A stretch of DNA of 64,000 nucleotides from the IMG/VR virus record IMGVR_UViG_3300002460_000002, positions 31,155 through 95,154 of that record. The stretch is one strand, 5' to 3'. Positions 30,573-39,104 of the stretch are shown here, piece by piece. The DNA is from a virus. Each line of letters opens with the position of its first letter. The stretch's first letter is position 1. The position numbers were made by a program, and so were the translations under genes. The notes beneath the pieces were generated by a model that saw nothing but the letters and a program-made list of their open reading frames with translations, did no database searches and was not told the DNA's origin.

Positions 30573-31105
30573 GCGGGTACTTTACCACGGCGCTTGCGAG
30601 GCACACTACCTGGCGCAGCTTCACCAAAATCAACGAGACCGTGCAGACTCTTGCAGGATTCTCCCCCTACGATGACGTGATCAAGAACCGGGATCCCGAT
30701 GAGACGGCCTGCGTCGATCAAGCGCTTCGTCAAGGTGATGTCGCTAGAAGACGGTTCGGGATTTCCCGAGGGGTGATTATGCGACACTATTACACTCGAA
30801 GCGTTGGAGAGAATCGCGCCTTTGAATAACTCCCGCGGGTTGACTTCGACCGATCCAACGGCACCTTTGGAGACCTCCTCGAATCCTACGACGCGATGAC
30901 TAACGTCCAGGTGAAGGGCGTAGAAACTCTCGCGGTCGGCCGCGCCGATCTTCTTTTCGCGGAAGAAAGCACAAGCGTCGTCTCCGTTTTTCACTGTTTG
31001 TGAGAGGGGGGCCTGCTTGGTCATGCAGAGCCGAACTGTCGAGTTGGGCCCGACCGGGCCGCAGCTTGTCTCTGTTCCCGGGTCCGTCTTCTTGCGAGGC
31101 GCCAC
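30569..31105 (-). CDS. RadC-like JAMM-motif protein
   Basis: The product has 178 residues from GTG 31105, or 151 from ATG 31024, which looks equally natural. It contains the JAB1/MPN metal motif VSHNHPSGNPEPSSSD (His109, His111, Ser114, Asp122 in the long form) of RadC-family proteins. RadC was linked to DNA repair, but its real role is unclear. In mobile elements it often accompanies restriction or anti-restriction genes. Its start lies close to the divergent peptide deformylase start. Confidence 0.85.
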   Translation of the reverse strand: MAPRKKTDPGTETSCGPVGPNSTVRLCMTKQAPLSQTVKNGDDACAFFREKKIGAADRESFYALHLDVSHRVVGFEEVSKGAVGSVEVNPRELFKGAILSNASSVIVSHNHPSGNPEPSSSDITLTKRLIDAGRLIGIPVLDHVIVGGESCKSLHGLVDFGEAAPGSVPRKRRGKVPA

Positions 31106-31127
31106 GGTGTCAGGATACCATGACCCA

Positions 31128-31610
31128 GTGGTCAGGAAAATCCTGCGGTACCCCGAAGCGCGGCTGAAGGAAGAATCGTGGCCGGTGACCGATTTCGCGG
31201 CACTGCCTGCGCTGGTTATCGACTTGGTGGAAACGATGGGCTCTGTGAAAGGACTTGGGTTGGCTGCGATTCAGATCGGAATTCCGTTACGGGTGTTCGT
31301 GATTCACCCCGAGCTATCGCTGACCAATCAAGTATTCGTGAACCCTGAAATCGTGTCTGGTAACGGGGCTACTTTCGATGAAGAAGGCTGTCTTTCGTTC
31401 CCGAAAATTCGCGTGCAGATCCAGCGAAAAGAGCACGTGCGGATGAAGGCCAAGGATTCAATCGGCACGGAATTCGTGGTTGACGCCGATGGTCTGTTAG
31501 CTCGGGCGTTGCAGCACGAGATTGATCACCTGGATGGGCGCCTGTTGACCGACTACGTGAGTTCGTCACGATGTGGTCGAATCAGGCAACAGCTTTTGCG
31601 CGGCGGTTGA
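31128..31610 (+). CDS. def: Peptide deformylase
   Basis: GTG 31128 gives 160 residues, normal for the family, with the characteristic opening VRKILRYPEARLKEES. All three motifs are present: GLGLAAIQ (42-49), EGCLS (86-90, metal Cys88) and QHEIDH (His130 and His134 ligands, Glu131 catalytic). It removes formyl groups from new proteins. Phage PDFs are known and may help fast production of phage proteins. The reading frame is open further upstream, antisense to radC, and I regard that part as non-coding. Confidence 0.9.
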   Translation: MVRKILRYPEARLKEESWPVTDFAALPALVIDLVETMGSVKGLGLAAIQIGIPLRVFVIHPELSLTNQVFVNPEIVSGNGATFDEEGCLSFPKIRVQIQRKEHVRMKAKDSIGTEFVVDADGLLARALQHEIDHLDGRLLTDYVSSSRCGRIRQQLLRGG

Positions 31611-31747
31611 GTCGAAGTTTTGGGACTCCTACGGGATTTTTGTGCCCTCGTGGTTTAGGGCAACGGGGTAGACGTCCGAGCCGTTTTGGGCGACGCACCA
31701 GGGGAAGCTTGCCATCGGGGTAGAAAACCTGCAAGAATGCCTCCCAG

Positions 31748-33967
31748 ATGTCTCTCGCCAACCAGGTCGTAGAGTCCTTCAACAACGCTGCTGGCGTCAC
31801 GTTGTCTCGCGGCATGATCGTGCGCGGAACGACCGGAGTCCGGCAGACGGTGCTGGCCCAGGCCGACACGTTGGCGCATCTGGCATCGATTATCGGCGTC
31901 GCCAACAACGGGACGGGGCCGACCGGGCTTTACTTCGCGACCGTGGCTGGCGAGGTCGAGGTTTTGCTCGAGACTGGTCTGACACCTACAGCGACGCAGA
32001 TCGTGTACGTGTCTGCTTCCGTAGCCGGACGTGGGACGACGGCGGCTCCGACTCTGGCAATTCCGATGGGAGTGATCACAGACGCGTCTTCATACTCTCT
32101 CAGCGGCCGGGTGATGGTTTCGCTGTTCGCGTTATTTGCGTCTAACGCGACGCCAGCCCCACCGTGGGACCCGACCCTGGTCCGGTACTGGTTCATCGAC
32201 AACGAGAACGGCAACGACGCGAATGTCGGCTACATCGATGCCGCGGCATTGACGATCTTCACACCAGCGCAAACCAGTCCGGTGGCACTCAGAACATCAG
32301 AAGAGATGCGGAAACGGCTCCCGCGCTTCGGACAGGCACTTAGTACGGTCGCACTCTACAAGCCGCGTTCCGACAACGGCAACTACCTGAACAAGGCTGG
32401 AGCCAGTGACTACTTGGACACCGGGTATGCTGGGTACGCGTACATCGCGTTTCGCGCATCGGATCTCACAAACAGTGTGAATGATCGATCTGACATGGCG
32501 GGCGTTACAAGCTCCGCCGGTCCGAATGCGGATGGTTCGTGGACAGCGACCGGTATGGTCGGCTATACGATCACGAATGGTGCAGGTGTCCTTCCCGCGA
32601 CCGACACGGTTGCCGGACTCAAAGTCGAGTACCAAGGCAACGTCACGGCGGGTCTCCGCAATATCGGAAACACAGTTGTTGATCGAACCGGTGCTACGCT
32701 ACTTGATACCGGTGTAGGTACGACACTGGCAGCCCTTGCCAACGGAGATCAATACTACCTTCGCGCGCCTGGTGTGAGGTTTACTCGTCCTGTGATTCCG
32801 TTCGGCGGCCTCAACGGGCCCAACAACTACAATGGGCAGTTTCCGGTGTGCGGGATGCGTTGGACGGGCACCATCGGCGTGTCTGGAAGTCCGGTCGGGG
32901 TGAATTTTCAACCGGTTTTCAACCGATTCGATGCTGATACGTATCTCGTTTCCGCACCGGAGTTTACTGCGCCGCTTTCTTATTATTTGGAGGATGGCGC
33001 TACCACCGTCTCGACTTTTTGCACGATCGACGCACGGGCAATCTTCAACGCGTACATCAACGGTAAATCGAATCTGTCGATGCCGGCGTTTCACAGCACT
33101 ACCGATCTGTTGTTCGGTAGCAGCGATTTCTCTATTTTCAATTCTGGATATTCGACGCTCGCGCCCACTGTTACAAATGTTCGAGGGTCAGTTGGGACAA
33201 ACGCCAGCAACACGATAGGCGCGCAGTTTGCTGTTGCCGCCAATCTGTTCCGTCCAACACGATTTATTGCCGGTATTGCATTGAATGGGTATGCAGGATT
33301 CGTGCTCTCGATCGATCATGGAGGGGCAACCAACGGGATTGTTTTCGGGCGCGATTGTAATTTTACGATTGGCTCCGGGGGCGCACAGCCGCAAGGAACT
33401 TCGGGAACTTCGGCTCTTGCGGGTGTGTCGTCTGTTGGATCAACGGTTGTCGTTGTAGGCACTGCCGCCGTCGGTACAACGCAAGATGTACTTTTGGCCG
33501 GTTCGGTAGTCGCGACGTTCGCGAGCCTTGCGACGTCACCACAGATGGATGCCCAGAACAACACGGTTCAAGGATCCGCTGGAGCGCCGGTCAAGAAGAC
33601 CGTCTTGAAGTTTTCTGGTGTGTTCGTCGGTGCGGCTGGCGCCAAGACAGATTTTTTGGCCGATTCGGGTCCGTTCGCTGGTGCAGTTCTTGATGCTGTT
33701 GTAGTCAACTATCCAATGCCGGCCTGCCGCGTGCGCAATTTGCGGATACAAGCAAGTTCAAACCCGCTCGGCGCCAATCTCGTCGTGAGGGTACTCAAGA
33801 ATGGTGCGGCCACCGGTATCACTGCGACCATCACAACCGGATCCACCGCACTTTTTTCAGACTTGACGAACGAGGGACAATTCGCCGCTGGTGACAGACT
33901 CGATATTGACATGACGGAGACCGGCGCCGGAACCGCGCTTCTCGCGGCATCGTTGGAGTGCTACTAG
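31748..33967 (+). CDS. Fibre/spike-type structural protein A
   Basis: The 739-residue product begins MSLANQVVESFNNAAGVTLS. Its first about 130 residues are nearly identical to those of the next gene product. After that both become beta-rich, Gly/Ala/Thr/Asn-rich, repetitive proteins of different sequence. A shared N-terminus with different C-termini is typical of tail fibre or tailspike proteins that attach to the virion by the same anchor. The C-terminal third looks like beta-strand repeats ending in a compact domain. Weak TTGCCA/AAGAAT promoter boxes precede the ATG and no Shine-Dalgarno site is seen. Confidence 0.8.
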   Translation: MSLANQVVESFNNAAGVTLSRGMIVRGTTGVRQTVLAQADTLAHLASIIGVANNGTGPTGLYFATVAGEVEVLLETGLTPTATQIVYVSASVAGRGTTAAPTLAIPMGVITDASSYSLSGRVMVSLFALFASNATPAPPWDPTLVRYWFIDNENGNDANVGYIDAAALTIFTPAQTSPVALRTSEEMRKRLPRFGQALSTVALYKPRSDNGNYLNKAGASDYLDTGYAGYAYIAFRASDLTNSVNDRSDMAGVTSSAGPNADGSWTATGMVGYTITNGAGVLPATDTVAGLKVEYQGNVTAGLRNIGNTVVDRTGATLLDTGVGTTLAALANGDQYYLRAPGVRFTRPVIPFGGLNGPNNYNGQFPVCGMRWTGTIGVSGSPVGVNFQPVFNRFDADTYLVSAPEFTAPLSYYLEDGATTVSTFCTIDARAIFNAYINGKSNLSMPAFHSTTDLLFGSSDFSIFNSGYSTLAPTVTNVRGSVGTNASNTIGAQFAVAANLFRPTRFIAGIALNGYAGFVLSIDHGGATNGIVFGRDCNFTIGSGGAQPQGTSGTSALAGVSSVGSTVVVVGTAAVGTTQDVLLAGSVVATFASLATSPQMDAQNNTVQGSAGAPVKKTVLKFSGVFVGAAGAKTDFLADSGPFAGAVLDAVVVNYPMPACRVRNLRIQASSNPLGANLVVRVLKNGAATGITATITTGSTALFSDLTNEGQFAAGDRLDIDMTETGAGTALLAASLECY

Positions 33968-33983
33968 CGAAAAGAGTTTTCGC
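33967..33983 (+). promoter_or_regulatory. Hairpin immediately before the fibre B start codon
   Basis: GCGAAAA (33967-33973) and TTTTCGC (33977-33983) form a perfect stem with a 3-base loop, ending directly at GTG 33984. It may control initiation or be a processing site. It is too AT-rich and short to be a strong terminator. Confidence 0.5.
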
Positions 33984-36350
33984 GTGTCTCTCGCCAATCA
34001 GGTCGTAGAGTCCTTCAACAACGCTGCTGGCGTCACGTTATCCAGGGGCATGATCGTCCAAGGGACGACCGGTGCTCGACAGACGTTGTTGGCTCAAGCT
34101 AATACGTCAGCCAACTTGGCGTCGATCATCGGCGTCGCGAACAACCAGACCGGGCCGGGCGGGCGCTACTTCGCAACCATTGCGGGTGAAGTAGAGGTTT
34201 TGCTCGAGACTGGATTGACCCCGACCGCGACGCAGATCGTGTACGTGTCTGCTTCCGTGGCCGGACGTGGGACGACAGCGGCGCCGGTGCTGGCGGTTTC
34301 GATCGGCATGATCACGGACGCGTCTTCGTATTCGCTCAGCGGCCGGGTGATGGTTTCGTTGTTCGCGCCGAATGCGACGTCAAGCATGAATTGGGATCCG
34401 AATTCGGTTCGTTACATGGCGGTCAGCTATGCGAACGGAAGCGATTCCAATTTAGGTTACTCCGACGTTTCAATGGCTGCTGCAGGCGCTGTTGCACTCA
34501 AAACACTGACGGCGCTCACAACTAAGTTGCCCGTCATCGGGGCGGGTCGGAAAGTCGTCATTGCGATCGAATCACGTGCGGCCGGAGCCAACTACCTCAA
34601 GCCAGACGGATTGACCAACGATGATTTGCTGCTGCTTGGCATCTACGGCTACGAAAAGATGTTAGTGCGCGGAACGATCACTGACGCGACCGCCGGATCG
34701 GTGGCCTTCGCCAATACCGCGGCCGACAAGCTCATGGCCGGGTTCATCCGTGCGCCGGGGACGAACACAGCTGGGTACAACGTCACCGTCAACACATCAA
34801 ATCGGCAGAAGACCGTCCAGCTTGCTGGTGGCGGCGCGGTGGCTCTTGCTACCAACTACACGTTCAGGTCGTTTCGGATCCGATTTGACTCGGCGACGAC
34901 AACAGCGGGGCTCCGCAACGTCACGCGGCAGCTTTCGTTGGTGAGCGGCGCCGGAAACGTGTTTCATCTCGATGAGGATCTGCCAGCCGTGCCGGTGACC
35001 GGAAATTCCGGTGACGTTTTCTACATTGAGGCCGCAGGGGTTTCGGTAGCATCACTCAAGACCAGCATTCAGAACGTGCACAACTTCACAGTGAATCTGA
35101 CCGGGGATACTTCACGGGTAGGCGCCACGACGATCGTCGGCATCAAACAGACCTTGACTGGGAGTCCTGCATCGTTCGGTGCCTTTTCGATGAAAGGCGT
35201 CGGTGACGTACTTGAAATGTGTGGTGTATGGGGCAACGCCGCGATTCAGGTCGTCACAGGACAGTACATGGTTGCGATGACTCCGTTTTACAACGACGAA
35301 ACGGAAACGTTGATCCGGGTCGGATGCGGTTTCAAGAGTGACGCCGCGTTGGCGACTTCGATCGGCGACTTGTTCGACGGCACACAAGTCGCCAATCTAG
35401 ACATGACCTCGTCGTCTTTTTCGGCGTCGGTCGGTTGTCAGGTTGTTGGATGTCATTACCCCAACATCGGTATGGGTTGTTCGTTCAATTGTCTTCTCGT
35501 GAATTCGTGTGGATGGGACACGACAGAGAGCGCGATTGCTAACTCCATCGGCATTGCATCTTCAGCAACGAAGAAGCCGCCATTGGTAGATGGTACCGAC
35601 GGAAACTTGAAGGCTTTCAGCATCGAAGACTCTCAAGTTACGCTTCGGCTTATTGAGTGCATCAACGCGGGTTCACTTCCGGCGATACGCGCTTCTGGTA
35701 CTAGTGTGCGCTTGGATATCGCTGGGCCGTTTGGATCGACCGGCAACAACGCTCATGGTTTTGAAATTGTTGATAGTTTCGGTGGTTCGTTCTTTTTTAC
35801 GTCAGCCACGACGGTCACAGGTGCGCTGGGTGACATCAATCTTGCTGGCACCGTGACGGCTACCTACGCCGGATTGCTTCTCACGAATGTGGTTGATGAT
35901 AACAGCAACGAGGTCGAGGGCGCAGGCGGGCATGTGGTGTCGGCTTGCAAACGCGTCGTCAACAAATCAGGCGTCGCGCTCACGGTTGGCGCCTTGGTTC
36001 GTAGTAATGGAACGACCAATCAAGTCACCAGCGCTTTTGGTAACGATGCTGCGGCCGGAAACTCCAATGTTGTCGGTGTCATGATCACGTCTCCTGCTAA
36101 CGATGCAAACGGCCACATGGCCTGTGCTGACGCGCCGGTCTGTAACTTTGATGGTGTACCGACCATAGGTGCCATTGCATATTTGTCACCGACGACGACG
36201 CGCACGTTGACGACGACGATTCCAGCACTTGCTGCGAACAACAACAAACTTCGTGTTGGCCGTGTCATTCAAGCTATCGGCGCCGGCAACGACGCACGGG
36301 TGGCTTGGCACCCGGAAAATCTTGCTGTCGTGGCCGACGGCGCGGCCTAG
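33984..36350 (+). CDS. Fibre/spike-type structural protein B
   Basis: The start is GTG 33984. The 788-residue product repeats the N-terminal anchor of fibre A almost exactly for about 130 residues. It then diverges into a beta-rich region containing many Gly/Asn turns, consistent with a beta-helix receptor-binding or depolymerase-type spike (residues about 250-640). A C-terminal module of about 130 residues follows (RVVNKSGVALTVGALV, DGVPTIGAIAYLSP, RVGRVIQAIGAGNDARV), resembling a small beta domain found in other phage structural proteins. It ends convergent with the gene at 36347. Confidence 0.8.
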   Translation: MSLANQVVESFNNAAGVTLSRGMIVQGTTGARQTLLAQANTSANLASIIGVANNQTGPGGRYFATIAGEVEVLLETGLTPTATQIVYVSASVAGRGTTAAPVLAVSIGMITDASSYSLSGRVMVSLFAPNATSSMNWDPNSVRYMAVSYANGSDSNLGYSDVSMAAAGAVALKTLTALTTKLPVIGAGRKVVIAIESRAAGANYLKPDGLTNDDLLLLGIYGYEKMLVRGTITDATAGSVAFANTAADKLMAGFIRAPGTNTAGYNVTVNTSNRQKTVQLAGGGAVALATNYTFRSFRIRFDSATTTAGLRNVTRQLSLVSGAGNVFHLDEDLPAVPVTGNSGDVFYIEAAGVSVASLKTSIQNVHNFTVNLTGDTSRVGATTIVGIKQTLTGSPASFGAFSMKGVGDVLEMCGVWGNAAIQVVTGQYMVAMTPFYNDETETLIRVGCGFKSDAALATSIGDLFDGTQVANLDMTSSSFSASVGCQVVGCHYPNIGMGCSFNCLLVNSCGWDTTESAIANSIGIASSATKKPPLVDGTDGNLKAFSIEDSQVTLRLIECINAGSLPAIRASGTSVRLDIAGPFGSTGNNAHGFEIVDSFGGSFFFTSATTVTGALGDINLAGTVTATYAGLLLTNVVDDNSNEVEGAGGHVVSACKRVVNKSGVALTVGALVRSNGTTNQVTSAFGNDAAAGNSNVVGVMITSPANDANGHMACADAPVCNFDGVPTIGAIAYLSPTTTRTLTTTIPALAANNNKLRVGRVIQAIGAGNDARVAWHPENLAVVADGAA

Positions 36351-36892
36351 GTCTTCGACTTCAGAAAGAACTCATCAACTGTGACCGTGATCGTCTTGGC
36401 GCGATCGACGGTCTCTTTGCTGAAGGTTGGCTCGGACACAAGCTGGTCAAATGCCGCCCCGGCGATGTCCTTGGTGATTGCGCACATGCGTTCAAGCCAT
36501 TCGACGGCGTCTTCACGGGTGGTCCGGCGAACGGTGTTGACGTAGTTGCGTAGGATGTTTTTGCATGCATTGATCTTTGCTTGCAGCGCTGCGGTAGCTT
36601 CTCGATCGGCGTTTTCCTGTGCTTGTCGGATTGCCTGAGCCGTGCGCTCGGTTTCTTCGGCTTCCGCCTTGACCCGGGCTTCTTCCTCGACCCGGGCGGC
36701 TTCGGCTGCTGCGGCAGCTTGCGCTTCGGCATCAGCCGCGGCGGTCGCTTCAGCCATCACTGGGTCCACGTCACCGATCGGAGCATCAGCAGCGCGCTCT
36801 TCGCCTGCCCCTTCGACCGGCGGAACCCCCGGCATCGTCGGCTCTTCCGTGGTTTCCCGAGTTGGTTCAGCGGATCGTCGTTGTCGTGCCAT
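36347..36892 (-). CDS. Ala/Glu-rich coiled-coil protein
   Basis: The 181-residue product has a Pro/Glu-rich start, then a long Ala/Glu/Arg coiled coil (about 55-115) and a helical C-terminus with NILRNYVNTVRRTTREDAVE. No membrane segment is seen. It probably acts as a scaffold or partner of the neighbouring TolA-like protein. The family is not recognised. Confidence 0.78.
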   Translation of the reverse strand: MARQRRSAEPTRETTEEPTMPGVPPVEGAGEERAADAPIGDVDPVMAEATAAADAEAQAAAAAEAARVEEEARVKAEAEETERTAQAIRQAQENADREATAALQAKINACKNILRNYVNTVRRTTREDAVEWLERMCAITKDIAGAAFDQLVSEPTFSKETVDRAKTITVTVDEFFLKSKT

Positions 36893-36934
36893 GTCCGGCA
36901 GTATCCGCCAAGCCCGAGCCTGACGTCAAGCCAC

Positions 36935-38083
36935 CTAGCAGATCCGAAACGCGGGCTCACCGAACGGCCCGGACAACGGCTTGTACGAGCCGGTCTGGTA
37001 GTCGACTTCGCGCTTGGCGGCGTCCACGGCGGCGGCAGTCGAAGCTTTGATGACTGCGGCGGAGTTCGCCCAGTACATGCTCGGTTCACCCAATGAAGTC
37101 GCCGCCGGCACCGGGGCTGCCCCTGGCTGCAAAACGGACCCTTTTGCGAAAGCCGACGCGATCACGTTCAGGGCCTGTTGCGCCGTCAGCGTCACGCCCT
37201 TCTTTTTCTTGTACTCATCGCGCGCGTAGTTCACGGCCTTCACGTATGCGTCGTCGACCAGCTTGAGCTTGGTCGGGTCGAGCACCGTGGTCACGGTCGC
37301 TTTCGGCTTCGGAGGAGTGGGGGGCGCGGTCTTCGGGGGAATGACGGCGATCGGAGGAGGCGGGATGAATTGCTGTGGCGGTGGTGGCAGAGTCATCGGC
37401 GGCCGTGGCGGGATTGATTGCTGTGGAGGTGGCGGGACGTAAACCGGCGGCGGAGGCGGCGGGACGCGCCGTGCCTCTTTTTGAATTTCTTCGGCAGCCT
37501 GTTGATCGGCGACCAGCGCAGCGCGCGCCGCGGCGGCAGCTTCGTCAGCGCGACGCTGGGCTTCAGCCGCGGCTTGCTGCTTCTCCAGGGATGCGATGGC
37601 GGCGTCGGACCGGGCCTTGGCCGCGTCTGCTTGTTGTTGGGTCGCTGCGGCTTGTCGGGCATTGGCCTGGGCGTTCGCGAGCGCGGCAGCGGCTTCAGCC
37701 TTTGCGACGGCTTCTCGTGCGGTGGCAGCCTGGGCGGCATTTTGGGCGTTTGCGAGCTGTTGCCGGGCGTTCGCGAGTGCGTTGCCGGCGGCGGCGGCGT
37801 CTCCTCGGGCCTGGTTCGCGAGTTGGGCATTGGCGGCGGCTGCGCGGGCGTTGGCATCGGCGGTTGCCAGGGCGGCACGTTCGCGGCCGGCCGCAGCCTG
37901 GGCAGCGGCAGCGGCATCACCAGCACGTTTGTTGGCGGCACCGGCGGCTTTTCGGTACTCTCCGGCTTCGGATTCTGCGGCGCTGGCCCGGCGCGCGAAG
38001 TAGATCAAGAGCGCGGTGAGACCTCCTCCCACGCCAAGACCGATCAGGAGCTTGCCGCCTCTTTTGGCGTCTCGGAGTGCCAC
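36935..38083 (-). CDS. Membrane-anchored Ala-rich coiled-coil protein, TolA-like architecture
   Basis: From GTG 38083 the product has 382 residues: a short cytoplasmic start, a membrane helix (KLLIGLGVGGGLTALLIYFA), a 165-residue Ala/Gln/Arg coiled coil, a Pro-rich segment of about 60 residues and a C-terminal domain of about 130. This anchor-rod-knob layout resembles TolA/TonB-type envelope-spanning proteins. No homology is claimed; low-complexity parts mislead searches. Possible roles are virion injection or envelope interference. The upstream part of the frame overlaps the phosphatase gene and is not counted. Confidence 0.75.
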   Translation of the reverse strand: MALRDAKRGGKLLIGLGVGGGLTALLIYFARRASAAESEAGEYRKAAGAANKRAGDAAAAAQAAAGRERAALATADANARAAAANAQLANQARGDAAAAGNALANARQQLANAQNAAQAATAREAVAKAEAAAALANAQANARQAAATQQQADAAKARSDAAIASLEKQQAAAEAQRRADEAAAAARAALVADQQAAEEIQKEARRVPPPPPPVYVPPPPQQSIPPRPPMTLPPPPQQFIPPPPIAVIPPKTAPPTPPKPKATVTTVLDPTKLKLVDDAYVKAVNYARDEYKKKKGVTLTAQQALNVIASAFAKGSVLQPGAAPVPAATSLGEPSMYWANSAAVIKASTAAAVDAAKREVDYQTGSYKPLSGPFGEPAFRIC

Positions 38084-38100
38084 ACCGAGAGGATCGCCTT

Positions 38101-38556
38101 CTACGGTGACGCCGTCAAGTCGTGTATGGTGTTCCGGTCCGGGATACTGCGCAAATACATCGTGAATGCAGGGTTGATGAGGGCTCCCAGCCGGTAAGCC
38201 TGGACCCTTCTCACGGCCTCGTAGCCGGAGACCCCGGTCAGCATCGTAAGCATGATGGCGACGACCAGACCGGAGCGGTTGATGCCCTGGTTGCAACACA
38301 CGAGGATGCGGGCGCCTTTTCGGTGTTCGGCGAGCGCGAGTTTCGCGGCTCGAGTCGCTTCGACCGTCGGCACGGTGTAGGAATCATCCATCGGCGCGTG
38401 GATCACGTGGACGCCGGGGTAGTGTTCGGCCGGGTGCTGACGCTCTTGCGCGCAAAGAACCAGGACGTTGGCGCCGGCTTGTTGAACGAACGGGCCCGGG
38501 GCGGGGTGAGAGCCTTGCCAGATCCGTGTAGTGATGCGGTTTGCGTCGAGTTTCAC
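38101..38556 (-). CDS. Dual-specificity-type protein phosphatase
   Basis: GTG 38556 gives 151 residues with the catalytic loop CCNQGINRSG (C88-x5-R94) and an Asp pair (57-58) in APMDDSY that could be the general acid. This is the cysteine-based tyrosine or dual-specificity phosphatase fold. In phages such enzymes act on host proteins or RNA ends; the substrate here is unknown. The start lies 20 bases from the divergent gene at 38577, inside a shared promoter region. Confidence 0.85.
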   Translation of the reverse strand: MKLDANRITTRIWQGSHPAPGPFVQQAGANVLVLCAQERQHPAEHYPGVHVIHAPMDDSYTVPTVEATRAAKLALAEHRKGARILVCCNQGINRSGLVVAIMLTMLTGVSGYEAVRRVQAYRLGALINPAFTMYLRSIPDRNTIHDLTASP

Positions 38557-38570
38557 GGTGGGAGTATACT
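38541..38570 (+). promoter_or_regulatory. Leaderless-type promoter, divergent region
   Basis: TTGCGT (38541-38546), 18-base spacer and TATACT (38565-38570). The ATG of the plus gene begins 7 bases after the -10 box. AGTATACT is palindromic, so the same -10 region may serve both directions. Confidence 0.55.
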
Positions 38571-38576
38571 GGCGCC

Positions 38577-38810
38577 ATGATCTTTGGTCTACCCCCAGGG
38601 CATCATCCACACCGTCGGCATCGTTACGGGGGCGGTGGTTTTCGACGCGTGGGTGGTGGGTTCGGACCGCGGTACGACTACGGCACTTACATCGAGCCGA
38701 TCTACGTGCCGGTGGCGGTCCCGTCGTGCATGCCTGATTCGACGCCGCGGTTGCCACCGTGCGCGGGGACTTGGGTTCGGCGCGGGAACAACTTCTGTTG
38801 CGAGGTGTAA
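38577..38810 (+). CDS. Small Gly/His/Arg-rich protein with C-terminal Cys pair
   Basis: ATG 38577 gives a 77-residue product rich in His, Arg and Gly at the start (GHHPHRRHRYGGGGFRR) and with Pro/Cys pairs later, ending NFCCEV. Such composition may bind metal or nucleic acid. Function unknown. It leads the plus-strand island at 38.6-40.4 kb. Confidence 0.68.
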   Translation: MIFGLPPGHHPHRRHRYGGGGFRRVGGGFGPRYDYGTYIEPIYVPVAVPSCMPDSTPRLPPCAGTWVRRGNNFCCEV

Positions 38811-38813
38811 CCG

Positions 38814-39104
38814 GTGACTATCCGTCTCTTCGCCAAAGGCCCACTCAAGAGCGTCAAGCGCGCTGCCGCACGGTACGGCATTCCCGTAAAGTGCGTCAAT
38901 TACGGAGGTCGGATCAACCCTCCGTCACAACGCAATGAAGTTATATGCAGCGCGCCTTGCACTGCTGGAACCAGAGTTCGTCACTGGTTCAACGAGTTGA
39001 GCACCGTCAAGAGGGGTCGCGGAAATACGCCGGGGACGTTGCTGAATTTCGTTACAGAGGGGTGCGCGACTTTGGGCGGGGCTCACCGGAGACGATACAG
39101 ATGA
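38814..39104 (+). CDS. Small Cys-containing protein, paralogue of the 26642 product
   Basis: GTG 38814 gives 96 residues beginning VTIRLFAKGPLKSVKRAAARYG. About 60 percent of positions match the 26642-26941 product by eye, including VICSAPCTA, GRGNTPGTLL and CATLGGA, and it ends HRRRYR. This shows duplication across about 12 kb. Function unknown. Confidence 0.8.
   Translation: MTIRLFAKGPLKSVKRAAARYGIPVKCVNYGGRINPPSQRNEVICSAPCTAGTRVRHWFNELSTVKRGRGNTPGTLLNFVTEGCATLGGAHRRRYR

Noticed and set aside
31582-31734. Minus-strand ORF of 50 codons with a GGGAGG site and TTG start
   Set aside because: It overlaps the peptide deformylase end and the region upstream of the fibre gene, has a Pro/Arg-rich sequence of no recognised kind, and uses a rare start. 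The evidence was not enough.
37375-38019. Long plus-strand frames opposite the TolA-like gene
   Set aside because: These are antisense shadows of GC-rich Ala/Pro repeats on the minus strand; the predicted proteins are Arg/Gly/Ser low-complexity sequences.
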